Shown in pieces: positions 51,640-59,745 of a stretch of DNA of 64,000 nucleotides (its first letter is position 1; each line of letters opens with the position of its first letter). Under the pieces are notes generated by a model that was not told where the DNA came from, searched no databases, and saw nothing but the letters and a program-made list of their open reading frames with translations. Source of the stretch: G963664115 sp965263045 (GTDB lineage Bacteria > Acidobacteriota > Terriglobia > 20CM-2-55-15); NCBI GenBank assembly GCA_965263045.1, contig CBDHGK010000041.1, positions 1,054,001-1,118,000 on the forward strand. Reading direction: 5' to 3'. The position numbers and the translations under genes are program-made.

Positions 51640-53106
51640 ATGTCCACGCTTCCAATTTACAAAGAATCCCTTTCCCTTCTCACGGATCTCTACGAACTCA
51701 CGATGGCGTATTCCTACTGGAAGGCCGGGATCGCCGAACGTGAAGCCGTGTTTGTCGTGTATTTCAGGGAGCACCCATTCCAGGGGGGCTATACCGTAGC
51801 CGCGGGCCTCGAATCGATCGTGGAGTGGATCGAGGCCCTTCAATTCACCGAAGATGACCGTTCCTACCTTGGACAGCTCGAGGGTAACGACGGCAAGCCT
51901 CTCTTCGATCGCGAGTTTCTGGACTATCTGGCCGGAATGCGATTCGCCTGCGATCTGGATGCGGTTGCTGAAGGCACCGTTGTTTTTCCGAGGCAGCCGC
52001 TTGTCCGCGTGATGGGGCCGATTCTGCAATGCCAGATTCTGGAAACCGCAATTTTGAATTCCGTGAACTTTCAGTCGCTGATCGCGACGAAATCGGCTCG
52101 CGTTTCGATGGCCGCGCGCGGAGACTCCGTAGTCGAATTCGGATTGCGCCGCGCCCAGGGTATCGACGGTGGACTCAGCGCGAGCCGGGCGGCCTACCTC
52201 GGCGGGGGTGCGGCCACGTCCAACCTCCTGGCCGGCAAACTGTTCGGCATTCCCGTCCGGGGAACCCTGGCGCACAGTTGGGTCATGTGTTTCGATACGG
52301 AACTGGAGTCATTCGAGACTTACGCAAACGCGATGCCGAATAACTGTGTCTTTCTGGTCGATACCTATGACTCGCTGGGAGGCGTCCGCCATGCGATCGC
52401 GGTCGGGGAAAGGCTTCGGGACATGGGACACCGTATGATTGGAATACGGCTGGATTCCGGTGATCTGGCCTATTTGAGCATCGAGGCACGGCGCATGCTG
52501 GATGATGCCGGATTCTCCGACACCCTCATACTGGCGAGCAACAACCTGGACGAACATGTGATCGCCAGCCTCAAAGAACAGGGCGCGACGATCGGCGTGT
52601 GGGGCGTGGGTACGCATCTGGTAACCGCTTTCGACGAGCCGGCACTCGGCGGTGTGTACAAGCTGACGGCGGTTCGTAACAGCTCCGGGGATCGCTGGAC
52701 CTACCGACTCAAACTCTCCGAGCAGGTAAACAAGGCCTCTATTCCCGGCGTCCTGCAGGTGAGACGATTCTCAAAGGGAGGAGACTTCCTCGGCGATGTG
52801 ATTTACGACGAGCAGGCCGGTCTCTCGGACCCCGTGGTGGCCCTGGATCCGACCGATGCCACGCGGCGAAAGCGTATCCCATCCGACGCATCGGGAGCGG
52901 ACCTTCTGGTTCCGGTATTGAGGGCCGGCCGGCGGGTGATCGATCTGCCGACTCTGGAAGAATCCAGGCGTCATTGCCGTTCCCAGCTCGAGGGATTTCA
53001 TGCGGGCATCAAGCGCCTCGTCAATCCCCATGACTATCCTGCCGGAGTCGCCGACAACCTGTTCGAACTGCGAAACCGGATGATACTGGAGTTGAAAGGA
53101 CCGTGA
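51640..53106 (+). CDS. pncB: Nicotinate phosphoribosyltransferase
   Basis: A 488-aa enzyme (ATG 51640; TTG 51634 is an unlikely alternative) that makes nicotinate mononucleotide from nicotinate and PRPP. Motifs are SLLTDLYELTMAYSYWKAG (N-terminus), SVVEFGLRRAQGIDGGLSAS (residues 167-186), GTLAHSWVMCF and GIRLDSGDLAYLSIEARRML. These match the bacterial PncB class with the catalytic His in AHSW. It is followed by pncA with a four-base stop/start overlap. Confidence 0.94.
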   Translation: MSTLPIYKESLSLLTDLYELTMAYSYWKAGIAEREAVFVVYFREHPFQGGYTVAAGLESIVEWIEALQFTEDDRSYLGQLEGNDGKPLFDREFLDYLAGMRFACDLDAVAEGTVVFPRQPLVRVMGPILQCQILETAILNSVNFQSLIATKSARVSMAARGDSVVEFGLRRAQGIDGGLSASRAAYLGGGAATSNLLAGKLFGIPVRGTLAHSWVMCFDTELESFETYANAMPNNCVFLVDTYDSLGGVRHAIAVGERLRDMGHRMIGIRLDSGDLAYLSIEARRMLDDAGFSDTLILASNNLDEHVIASLKEQGATIGVWGVGTHLVTAFDEPALGGVYKLTAVRNSSGDRWTYRLKLSEQVNKASIPGVLQVRRFSKGGDFLGDVIYDEQAGLSDPVVALDPTDATRRKRIPSDASGADLLVPVLRAGRRVIDLPTLEESRRHCRSQLEGFHAGIKRLVNPHDYPAGVADNLFELRNRMILELKGP

Positions 53107-53726
53107 CGCGGGCACTGATCCTGGTTGATCTGCAATACGACTTCATGCCTGGTGGTGCGCTGGGAGTGCCCGAAGGCGATCAGACGGTGGACGTTGCCAA
53201 CCGGCTGGTGGAAGTGTTTGACCTGGTCCTCGCGACCCAGGACTGGCATCCCCCGGATCACAGCAGCTTCGCCTCAAACCACCCGGGCCACGCAACTGGC
53301 GATGTCATCGAGATCGATGGGACATCCCAGGTTCTGTGGCCCGATCACTGCGTTCAGAACACTATTGGGGCGGCTCTGGTGGCGGATCTGGAGACGTCCA
53401 GGATCACGCGGAAATTTCTGAAGGGCACGAATCCCGCAATCGACAGCTACAGCGTTTTTTTTGACAACGGCCATCGCCACCAGACGGGGTTGGGAGACCA
53501 TCTCAGGCAGGCGGGTGTGGAAGCGGTCTATCTGATGGGTTTGGCGACAGACTACTGCGTTAAATACAGCGTGTTGGACGCCCGGGGCCTGGGTTTCCAG
53601 ACTACGGTCATAAAGGACGGTTGCCGGGGGGTTGAACTTCGACCCGGCGACGGGGAGCGTGCGATCAGGGAAATGCGGGCGTCCGGTGCGCGTTTTCAAA
53701 CGAGCCAAGAGGTTTCCGGGCACTGA
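53103..53726 (+). CDS. pncA: Nicotinamidase
   Basis: A 207-aa cysteine hydrolase (isochorismatase fold) turning nicotinamide into nicotinate for PncB. The catalytic triad is VDLQYDFMPGGALGV (Asp), FLKGTNPAIDSYS (Lys) and GLATDYCVKYSVLDA (Cys). The metal site lies in ATQDWHPPDHSSF (Asp, His, His). GTG 53103 overlaps the pncB stop (GTGA). Together with nadE at 15329 this covers NAD salvage. Confidence 0.95.
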   Translation: MTRALILVDLQYDFMPGGALGVPEGDQTVDVANRLVEVFDLVLATQDWHPPDHSSFASNHPGHATGDVIEIDGTSQVLWPDHCVQNTIGAALVADLETSRITRKFLKGTNPAIDSYSVFFDNGHRHQTGLGDHLRQAGVEAVYLMGLATDYCVKYSVLDARGLGFQTTVIKDGCRGVELRPGDGERAIREMRASGARFQTSQEVSGH

Positions 53727-53739
53727 CCCGGGAACCATG

Positions 53740-53760
53740 GCGCCCGATGGGGTCGGGCGC
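53740..53760. terminator. Possible bidirectional terminator hairpin
   Basis: GCGCCCGA (53740-53747) and TCGGGCGC (53753-53760) form an 8-bp stem with loop TGGGG between the convergent pncA and lipoprotein genes. It lacks a long T-run on either side. Confidence 0.45.
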
Positions 53761-53776
53761 ATGCTCCCAACAGCAA

Positions 53777-54361
53777 CTAATCGAAGAATTCGCTGAAGCG
53801 AATCGCGTTGACCTCGGTGCCGCTGACATCGTACTGAATGAACCGCAGCCCTCGAGCGTCGTAGGCGTATTCCGTGGCGTCGCTGTCAGGAAGTTCCTCT
53901 ATGGATTCTTCAGGGCCCATGAGTTCCCGCAACTGATCCAAATCGCCGTCGTCCAGCCAGTTCTGAAGTGGGGCCGCCACAAGGTCTTCATCGAAAAGAG
54001 AAGTGATTTCGATCCGTCGGGCCGCGCCCGTCAGCTTGAACGTGTAGACGACGATTCCGCCGTCCTGATATGCCGTGATGTAGTCATCGACATCGGTCCG
54101 CGTGTTGGCAATCTCGCCCAGAACGTCTCCAACGTCGTTGGTGCGATCGCCGACCTCGACGCCGAGGACGCTGATGTTCCGGCTGGTAAAGTCGGGTTCT
54201 TCAGCAATGAGATCGACTTCCGTCAATTCGTAGACCGGGGGCGGTGGCGGCGGAGGGGGAGGCGGTTCCTCTTCGACCACGGGCTCGGGAGGAGGCCCGC
54301 AAGCGACCATTCCCACTGCCAGAATGCTAAGAAAACCGAGCAACGCCATCTGTTTTAACAT
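53777..54361 (-). CDS. Lipoprotein with poly-Pro linker, function unknown
   Basis: A 194-aa protein from ATG 54361 (AGGAG upstream; an upstream-extended frame is rejected because it reads through promoter DNA and a tandem repeat). The signal peptide MLKQMALLGFLSILAVGMVACG has the lipobox VGMVAC, so it is anchored to a membrane. A poly-Pro run of about ten residues follows, then a domain with DDYITAYQDGGIVVYTFKLT that resembles a small beta-rich lipoprotein. It diverges from the F0 genes. Confidence 0.65.
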   Translation of the reverse strand: MLKQMALLGFLSILAVGMVACGPPPEPVVEEEPPPPPPPPPPVYELTEVDLIAEEPDFTSRNISVLGVEVGDRTNDVGDVLGEIANTRTDVDDYITAYQDGGIVVYTFKLTGAARRIEITSLFDEDLVAAPLQNWLDDGDLDQLRELMGPEESIEELPDSDATEYAYDARGLRFIQYDVSGTEVNAIRFSEFFD

Positions 54362-54434
54362 TCGTCGTCTCCTTGTGTCGTCCTTATCGCTAACGTATAT
54401 CGCCTTTATAGATAAATGGTTTATGGGCAAAGAG

Positions 54435-54464
54435 TTTGGTGTATGTCGGCGCTGAATTATATAA
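54435..54464 (+). promoter_or_regulatory. Possible promoter of the F0 gene cluster
   Basis: TTGGTG (from 54436) and TATAAC (to 54465) with an 18-base spacer give a plausible sigma-70 pair just upstream of the AtpI-like gene. If used, transcription would start near 54472, so translation would begin at ATG 54479 or 54542. Confidence 0.35.
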
Positions 54465-54466
54465 CA

Positions 54467-54727
54467 ATGAAAGCCACGATGAGTAGCAGAAAGAGTAGCA
54501 GAAAGAGTAGCAGAAAGAGTAGCAGAAAAGAGAAGCGAGAGATGTACCGGCAACTGGGTGGCCTGATGAGCGCGGGTATGGTCTTTCCGGTCTCGCTTGC
54601 GATTGGCTACGGGATGGGTTACTACCTCGACCGGTGGCTGGGGACCACCTGGATGACGATCGTGTTTCTCCTCTTTGGCATTGCCGCTGGATTCGTGAGT
54701 TTTTTCCGGACCATCTCGAAGATATGA
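54467..54727 (+). CDS. AtpZ/AtpI-like small membrane protein
   Basis: Up to 86 aa. The body MYRQLGGLMSAGMVFPVSLA, IGYGMGYYLDRWLGTTW, then TIVFLLFGIAAGFVSFFRTI is the two-helix AtpZ/AtpI family that helps F0 assembly or Mg2+ supply. The basic head comprises four SSRK repeats from a 12-bp tandem. The start is uncertain among ATG 54467, 54479 and 54542; the last gives a compact 61-aa protein. Its stop overlaps the next start (ATATGA). Confidence 0.72.
   Translation: MKATMSSRKSSRKSSRKSSRKEKREMYRQLGGLMSAGMVFPVSLAIGYGMGYYLDRWLGTTWMTIVFLLFGIAAGFVSFFRTISKI
54482..54529 (+). repeat. 12-bp tandem repeat encoding SSRK
   Basis: Four units of AGTAGCAGAAAG (the last with one change) at the 5' end of the AtpI-like gene, in the divergent promoter region with the lipoprotein gene. 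Confidence 0.9.
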
Positions 54728-55215
54728 AAATTCAGGAAGTTAAACGGGCCCACGGATCGGAACCGATCAGCTATCAGCAACCCGGGCCGGCTCGAAGTTC
54801 GCCGCTGCCCGTGTTTGAGGACTTCGCGCAGTTCGAAAGGCGCCTGGACCGGACGAATCTCGTCGTCATACTGATCGCCATCACGCTCGCGGGCATTCTG
54901 CATTCCCCCCGGGGGGCCGCAAGCATCGGGGCCGGCGGGGTGATTTCGTATGTCAATTTCCGCTGGCTCAAGCAGGCAGTGAACTTCGTAATCTTGCAGG
55001 GTGCCCAACGGCGGGTGGGTCGCCGCGTTGGGCTTCAGTATGCGGGGCGGTACGCGTTGATTGGCATCGCCCTCTTTGTTACAATCCGCTTTACACTCTT
55101 GGACGTGACCCTCCTTCTGGCGGGTCTCTTCTCCTACGTCCTCGCGGTACTCCTTGAATGTATTTTTGAGATAGGCAGGTCTCTGCTTCGAGCGGATCCC
55201 AATGGAAGAACATGA
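54724..55215 (+). CDS. atpI: ATP synthase subunit I-like protein
   Basis: The start at ATG 54724 overlaps the previous stop, giving 163 aa. After a soluble N-terminal segment of about 40 residues it has four hydrophobic segments: LVVILIAITLAGILHSP, GVISYVNFRWLKQAVNF, AGRYALIGIALFVTIRF, and LLLAGLFSYVLAVLLECIF. This fits the AtpI family. Its role is assembly of the c-ring. It overlaps the atpB start by 14 bases. Confidence 0.75.
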   Translation: MKIQEVKRAHGSEPISYQQPGPARSSPLPVFEDFAQFERRLDRTNLVVILIAITLAGILHSPRGAASIGAGGVISYVNFRWLKQAVNFVILQGAQRRVGRRVGLQYAGRYALIGIALFVTIRFTLLDVTLLLAGLFSYVLAVLLECIFEIGRSLLRADPNGRT

Positions 55216-55903
55216 ACCGATAATCGTTGAGTGGGTGAACCACGCCATTGGAGCGCCCGAAGGCGTCCACATCATCCCCGTGCAGATCGTCATGGCGACC
55301 TTCGTCCTGTTGTTCTGTTTCGCCTTCTTTGCTTTTGTTCGCTCGCGCCTGTCGATGGAGAATCCGGGACGATTGCAACAGGCGATGGAAGTGGGCGTCG
55401 AGTTTCTTGGCGATCAACTAGAAGAGATCATCGGCCACAGCGGACGGAAGTACCTGAACATCATCGGCACGCTCGGGATCTTCATCATGTTCTCCAACCT
55501 GATGGGGCTGATTCCCGGCCTGGTGGCGCCCACCAGCAACATCAATGTACCGGCGGGGTGTGCCATCGTCGTGTTTCTCTATTACAACCTTCAGGGTATT
55601 CGGGCGCAGGGACTTCTGAAGTACCTGAAGCATTTCATGGGTCCGGTATGGTGGCTGGCTCCCCTGATGATCCCGATCGAGATTATTTCCCATCTGGCCC
55701 GGCCGTTTTCTCTTACGGTTCGCCTGTTCGCAAATATTTTTGCAGAGGAACTCCTCGTCGTTGTCTTCTTCGGCTTGATACCACTGGTGTTGCCCCTGCC
55801 GTTCATGGCATACGCCGTGTTCGGAGGAATGCTCCAGGCCTATATTTTTATCATCCTAACCATGGTCTACCTGGCGGGAGCCGTGGCGACGGAAGATCAC
55901 TAG
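55202..55903 (+). CDS. atpB: F0F1 ATP synthase subunit a
   Basis: A 233-aa membrane protein. The essential Arg is in HLARPFSLTVRLFANIFAEE (residues 162-181). N-terminal features are GRKYLNIIGTLGIFIMFSNL and the motif GLIPGLVAPTSNINVP. It forms the proton half-channels facing the c-ring. It is followed by atpE after about 115 bases. Confidence 0.96.
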   Translation: MEEHEPIIVEWVNHAIGAPEGVHIIPVQIVMATFVLLFCFAFFAFVRSRLSMENPGRLQQAMEVGVEFLGDQLEEIIGHSGRKYLNIIGTLGIFIMFSNLMGLIPGLVAPTSNINVPAGCAIVVFLYYNLQGIRAQGLLKYLKHFMGPVWWLAPLMIPIEIISHLARPFSLTVRLFANIFAEELLVVVFFGLIPLVLPLPFMAYAVFGGMLQAYIFIILTMVYLAGAVATEDH

Positions 55904-56017
55904 AGTGACCCGACCCGGTCACTAGCCCGCCAACACAGTCGTATGTGTGAGGCCGACTGCACGAGGGATGTTCGGCAACCACCTCCATCCGACATTTTTC
56001 ATAAAAAGGAGTTCAGA

Positions 56018-56332
56018 ATGAATAAAATTAAAGCCGGCCTGATGCTGTCATTTATCCTGCTTGCCATGGCGACTCCCGCCCTGGCGCAGGGAGGCGAAGG
56101 CGGAGAGGGTGGCGGCGTCAACTGGGTGGCCCTGACTTCAGGCTTCAGTATGGCGATCGCTTCTGCGGTCTGTGGACTGGCCCAGGGCCGTGCCATATCT
56201 GCCGCCTGTGAGGGACTGGCCCGCAATCCCGGAGCCGCAGCCCCGATTCGGTTTGCACTGTTGCTGGGTCTCGTGCTGATCGAGTCTCTGGCGTTGTACA
56301 CGCTGTTTATTATCTTTGTGAAGGTTGTTTAG
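56018..56332 (+). CDS. atpE: F0F1 ATP synthase subunit c with N-terminal signal peptide
   Basis: A 104-aa protein from ATG 56018 (AAAAGGAG upstream). Residues 1-24 (MNKIKAGLMLSFILLAMATP, then ALAQ) look like a cleavable signal sequence, followed by a Gly-rich linker (GGEGGEGGG). The two-helix hairpin follows: AVCGLAQGRAISAACEGLAR and LLLGLVLIESLALYTLFII with the ion-binding Glu. A Gln in helix 1 and Ser after the Glu are present. The remaining ATP synthase genes are absent downstream. Confidence 0.93.
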   Translation: MNKIKAGLMLSFILLAMATPALAQGGEGGEGGGVNWVALTSGFSMAIASAVCGLAQGRAISAACEGLARNPGAAAPIRFALLLGLVLIESLALYTLFIIFVKVV

Positions 56333-56424
56333 TCCTGATTGAGAGTCGCTCATTTCTGTGTGGGCGGTCTGGACTCGATTGACTGGATCCTGAAGGTCGG
56401 TTGCCTGGTTCAACTGTGGATGCG

Positions 56425-56441
56425 TTCTGTGAGCGCACAAA
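56425..56441. promoter_or_regulatory. Palindrome TTCTGTGAGCGCACAAA, copy 2
   Basis: A near copy of the palindrome at 19163-19178, here 60 bases before the terminator hairpin after atpE. Confidence 0.4.
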
Positions 56442-56485
56442 ATCAGGGAACTATTTAATAGCGCGGTGTGATAGACCACACCTGC

Positions 56486-56517
56486 AATGCGGCCGGGGCC
56501 AGTGCCCCGGCCGCATT
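56486..56517 (+). terminator. Strong hairpin, probable terminator of the F0 cluster
   Basis: AATGCGGCCGGGGC (56486-56499), loop CAGT, and GCCCCGGCCGCATT (56504-56517) form a 14-bp perfect stem followed by TATTC. It lies about 155 bases after atpE and looks like a rho-independent terminator with a short T tract. Confidence 0.75.
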
Positions 56518-56631
56518 TATTCGGATGAATTCGCTATGTGTGTCTCCCAGCCCAACGGCACGGACATCGAACAGTTGGGGTTCATGTATGGGTTTGCCCA
56601 GGCCTATCACCGGCGACAGGATCAGATGGCT

Positions 56632-56933
56632 TAGCAGCCCGTGGCAGAAGTCTCGCGGGCCGCGCGCAGGGGTCTTCGGGTTGCAGGCGCGAAGTGAGGA
56701 GCGGAACGATGTCTTTTCATCGTGACCGACGAACGACAATGCCTGGGGGGCGCCTGCGGCCTCCGTTTGAAACGTCGGTGGCCCCCCTGCGCCCATAGGG
56801 TTACGGCGAAACCGGGCCGTCTTCGTTGTCGCCGATTCCTCGCAATGAATGAGCATTGCAGCGTCGTCGCCTCCTAGAATCTGGCCCCGTTTGGCCGTAA
56901 CGCGACCCGCGAGACTTCTGCCACGGGCTGTTA
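56632..56933. repeat. MITE-like element, copy B
   Basis: About 300 bases bounded by TAGCAGCCCGTGGCAGAAG and its inverted partner CTTCTGCCACGGGCTGTTA. The interior has the same blocks as copies A and C (GGGGTCTTCGGGTTGCAGG, GAAGTGAGGAGCGG, GTTACGGCGAAACCGGGCC, TCCTCGCAATGAATGAGCAT), with deletions relative to A. No transposase lies inside. Confidence 0.85.
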
Positions 56934-57223
56934 GGGCTAAGCCGGCAACGAGAACGCATATATTGGGATCGACAAGCCGTTTTCCAACATTGCTGAAATC
57001 CGAGTAACTGTATATAAGAAAAGGATTTCAACCGCTACCAGTTGTTCACTGGCGGCCTCCTTCCGAGAGTGTGTCAACCTCGATCCGGCTGAATCCCCTT
57101 CCGAGGGACATCAGACTGCCCTTGTTGATGGCCCGGCGCTCACCCTATAGGGCGGTCACCGCATAGATGGTTGTTCTGCTAATATGAGGCGCTTAGACAA
57201 AAGAAAGAGGGGGCGTCAGCGGC

Positions 57224-58210
57224 GTGCGCATTCAACTAAACGGAGAGCTTCAGCAGATACCGGAAGCTTTGAACATCCGACAACTGCTCGATCATCTGGA
57301 CCTGCCAATCGAACGTATCGCGGTGGAGAGAAACAGGTCCGTCGTTCCCAGGAGCCAGTGGGAGGCGATTGCGCTTGCGGCAGAAGATCAGATCGAGGTG
57401 GTGCACTTTGTCGGGGGTGGGGCAGAGGTCACACCGGACGCCGGGCTGGTCATCGCCGGGCGGCACTTTTCTTCGCGGCTCATTGTCGGTACGGGGAAGT
57501 ACGAAACGATGGAGATCATGGTCGATGCCCACCGAAGATCCGGCGCGGAAATGGTGACTGTCGCCGTCCGACGTGTGGATTTGAAAGCCCCCAGGGGAAA
57601 GTCATTCTTTGATCACATCGATACGTCCCGGTTCATGATCCTGCCGAACACCGCCGGTTGTTACAACGCCGAGGATGCCGTCCGCACCGCCCACCTGGGG
57701 CGGGAGGCCGGCTTGTCCGAGTGGGTCAAGCTGGAAGTAATCGGTGATGAACGGACCCTGTTCCCCGACACAGCGGCCCTGATCGAAGCCACGGCCACGC
57801 TTGTTAAGGATGGGTTTATCGTCCTGCCCTACACGAATGACGATCTGATCGTTGCCCGACGGCTGATCGATGCCGGTGCCGCAGCCATCATGCCCCTGGG
57901 GGCGCCCATCGGTTCGGGTATGGGCATTCAGAACCTGACTTCGATGCGCATTCTGCGCGAGCGAATCACAGAAGTACCCATGATTGTCGATGCCGGTGTC
58001 GGCACCGCGTCCGATGCCGTCCTCGCCATGGAACTGGGTGCCGACGGCGTCCTGATGAACACCGCGATTGCCGGTTCCCCAGACCCACCCGCCATGGCCG
58101 AAGCGATGAACTATGCCGTCCGTGCCGGCCGGCTTGCCCACGAGGCGGGTCGAATCCCGAAGAAGCTGTACGCGGCGGCATCCTCGCCATCAGAAGGATC
58201 GATTACATAG
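57224..58210 (+). CDS. thiG: ThiS-ThiG fusion (sulfur carrier plus thiazole synthase)
   Basis: A 328-aa protein from GTG 57224. Residues 1-66 form a ThiS-like ubiquitin fold (MRIQLNGELQQIPEALNIRQ) ending in VHFVGGG. The remainder is ThiG, with LIVGTGKYETMEIMVDAHRR, the Schiff-base Lys in WVKLEVIGD, and IMPLGAPIGSGMGIQN. In separate proteins the ThiS C-terminal Gly-Gly must be free for thiocarboxylation; here it continues into ThiG, so sulfur transfer would need cleavage or another mechanism. Fusions of this order are known. Confidence 0.93.
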   Translation: MRIQLNGELQQIPEALNIRQLLDHLDLPIERIAVERNRSVVPRSQWEAIALAAEDQIEVVHFVGGGAEVTPDAGLVIAGRHFSSRLIVGTGKYETMEIMVDAHRRSGAEMVTVAVRRVDLKAPRGKSFFDHIDTSRFMILPNTAGCYNAEDAVRTAHLGREAGLSEWVKLEVIGDERTLFPDTAALIEATATLVKDGFIVLPYTNDDLIVARRLIDAGAAAIMPLGAPIGSGMGIQNLTSMRILRERITEVPMIVDAGVGTASDAVLAMELGADGVLMNTAIAGSPDPPAMAEAMNYAVRAGRLAHEAGRIPKKLYAAASSPSEGSIT

Positions 58211-58221
58211 ACGAGCGAATC

Positions 58222-59118
58222 ATGGGCCTGCTTCCCGAACCCGAACCGATGTCCGGGAATGCGCGATGCGCATGGCGGCTCGGATGGATCGGCTGGCTGA
58301 TGGGCGTCGTATTCACGGGTGCGGGAGCACTGATCCTCTCTTTCGGACCTGAAGAAATGGCGGAGGCGGAGGGCATTCCTGTCTGGTTCGCCTACTGGAT
58401 GGGTTGTGTGTTTGGGGTGCCGGGACTTTTCATGCTTGCGATATCCGTCTTCGATGTCTGGCGTCGGAAACGGCTTTCCCTCAATTCGGAAGCCTGGCGC
58501 AGCGACCATCGGTGGAATCCTGACGGCGCCCGTTCGGAAGAGCTGGGCTCACTCGGTTGGACTGTCCTGGGGTTTGCGGCGGCCTGGGCATTCCTGATCC
58601 CGTTTACATGGTTTGCCCGTTCGGGTCAGATCCAGGGTCCGGGAGAGACAATGTTCAAAGCTATCACCTATGCCATTGATGCGGCGTTCCTGCTGGGGAC
58701 TGTGCTTCTTGGATACCGCGTCCTGGGTTTTCTGAAGTACGGCCGCTCGTTTTTACAGTTTATGGGCCGTCCTTACCGGCCGGGTGGGGCGTTGTCGGCC
58801 CGTTTTTCGGGCCCTGGAAAGCTGGCCGAATCGATGGGCGGTTCCGCCGAACTGCGTTGTGTCGAAGAGCGTTGGGTCGATGTCGACGAGGCGGGTGGAA
58901 AAGAGCGGAGGATCGAAATGAGGAAGCTTTTCAGTGCAGTGCATCCGATTGCTTTTGATCCCACTGGCGGCGCAACCCTTCATTTTGATGTTCCTCCAGA
59001 CGCTCCCAGCACGCGTCTTTCAATGGATCCCTATTGCTATTGGGAGATCGTCGTTTCTTCAGAAGCCCCCGGCATCGACTACGAGGGGATTTTCCTGGTC
59101 CCGGTCTACAGCGACTGA
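58222..59118 (+). CDS. Membrane protein of unknown function (DUF3592-like layout)
   Basis: A 298-aa protein with four membrane segments: IGWLMGVVFTGAGALILSF, FAYWMGCVFGVPGLFMLAI, VLGFAAAWAFLIPFTWFA and AFLLGTVLLGYRVLGFL. A soluble C-terminal beta domain follows (about residues 200-298), including TLHFDVPPDAPSTRLSMDP and CYWEIVVSSE. The layout resembles proteins with a DUF3592-type domain. It starts 11 bases after thiSG and may be co-transcribed. No function is assigned. Confidence 0.65.
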   Translation: MGLLPEPEPMSGNARCAWRLGWIGWLMGVVFTGAGALILSFGPEEMAEAEGIPVWFAYWMGCVFGVPGLFMLAISVFDVWRRKRLSLNSEAWRSDHRWNPDGARSEELGSLGWTVLGFAAAWAFLIPFTWFARSGQIQGPGETMFKAITYAIDAAFLLGTVLLGYRVLGFLKYGRSFLQFMGRPYRPGGALSARFSGPGKLAESMGGSAELRCVEERWVDVDEAGGKERRIEMRKLFSAVHPIAFDPTGGATLHFDVPPDAPSTRLSMDPYCYWEIVVSSEAPGIDYEGIFLVPVYSD

Positions 59119-59745
59119 GTCAACCACGGCATCACTGAGGCGGTCGACTGACGTTTCCCCGGAACACTCCCCTTAGATGTGGATCGTTTTATGGGGGAAG
59201 GTCGCTCTGACTCGGCAGGGCTAGCAGCCCGTGGCAGAAGCGGAATTTATCTCAAAGGCCGCGTTACGGCCAAACGGGGCCGAATTCTAAGAGATCACAA
59301 CGTGACGACACGACGTCGCGACGACGCTGCAATGCTCATTCATTGCGAGGAGTCGACGACAACGAAGACGGCCCCGTTTCGCCGTAACCCTTTGGGCGCA
59401 GGGGGGCCACCGACGTTTCAAACGGAGGCCGCAGGCGCCCCGCACGCTTTGTCCGGCCTTAAATAACATGGGTCACGATGAAAAGACAGCGCCCGCGGCC
59501 TCAGTTTCAAACCTCGTTGCCCGCTCCTCACTTCGCGCCTGCAACCCGAAGACCTCTGCGCGCGGCACTTGGGACTTATGCCACGGACTGCTAGGGGTGA
59601 AAACGGTCTGGCCATGTATAATACCGTTGAGTTCCGCGTCCCGAAGTTTGGAGTTCACAGGCTGGAAGCCTATGTTACGGCGCACGGGGTCAACAAGGAT
59701 GATCCGGTAGGCATTGGTCGGATATCAATTTACGGAGAATCAGAC
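59119..59745. other. Intergenic region containing MITE copy C
   Basis: About 625 bases with no supported gene; MITE copy C occupies 59222-59593. The rest precedes the propeller gene and presumably holds its promoter. Confidence 0.5.
59222..59593. repeat. MITE-like element, copy C (inverted)
   Basis: About 370 bases bounded by TAGCAGCCCGTGGCAGAAG and CTTATGCCACGGACTGCTA. Its interior is the reverse complement of copies A and B. For example, ATGCTCATTCATTGCGAGGA appears here, and TCCTCGCAATGAATGAGCAT in A and B. It carries ACAACGTGACGACACGACGT, whose complement also occurs in copy A. No transposase lies inside. Confidence 0.87.

Larger units (their letters stand above)
56333..57223. other. Long intergenic region with terminator, palindrome and MITE
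   Basis: About 890 bases without a gene. It holds the palindrome at 56425-56441, a strong GC hairpin at 56486-56517 and MITE copy B at 56632-56933. The stretch 56940-57220 presumably carries the thiSG promoter; TGCTAATAT near 57175 is a candidate -10. No thiamine riboswitch pattern was recognised. Confidence 0.55.

Noticed and set aside
57000..57223. Possible thiamine pyrophosphate riboswitch upstream of thiSG
   Set aside because: None of the conserved CUGAGA-type and ACCUGA-type elements of that riboswitch could be recognised.
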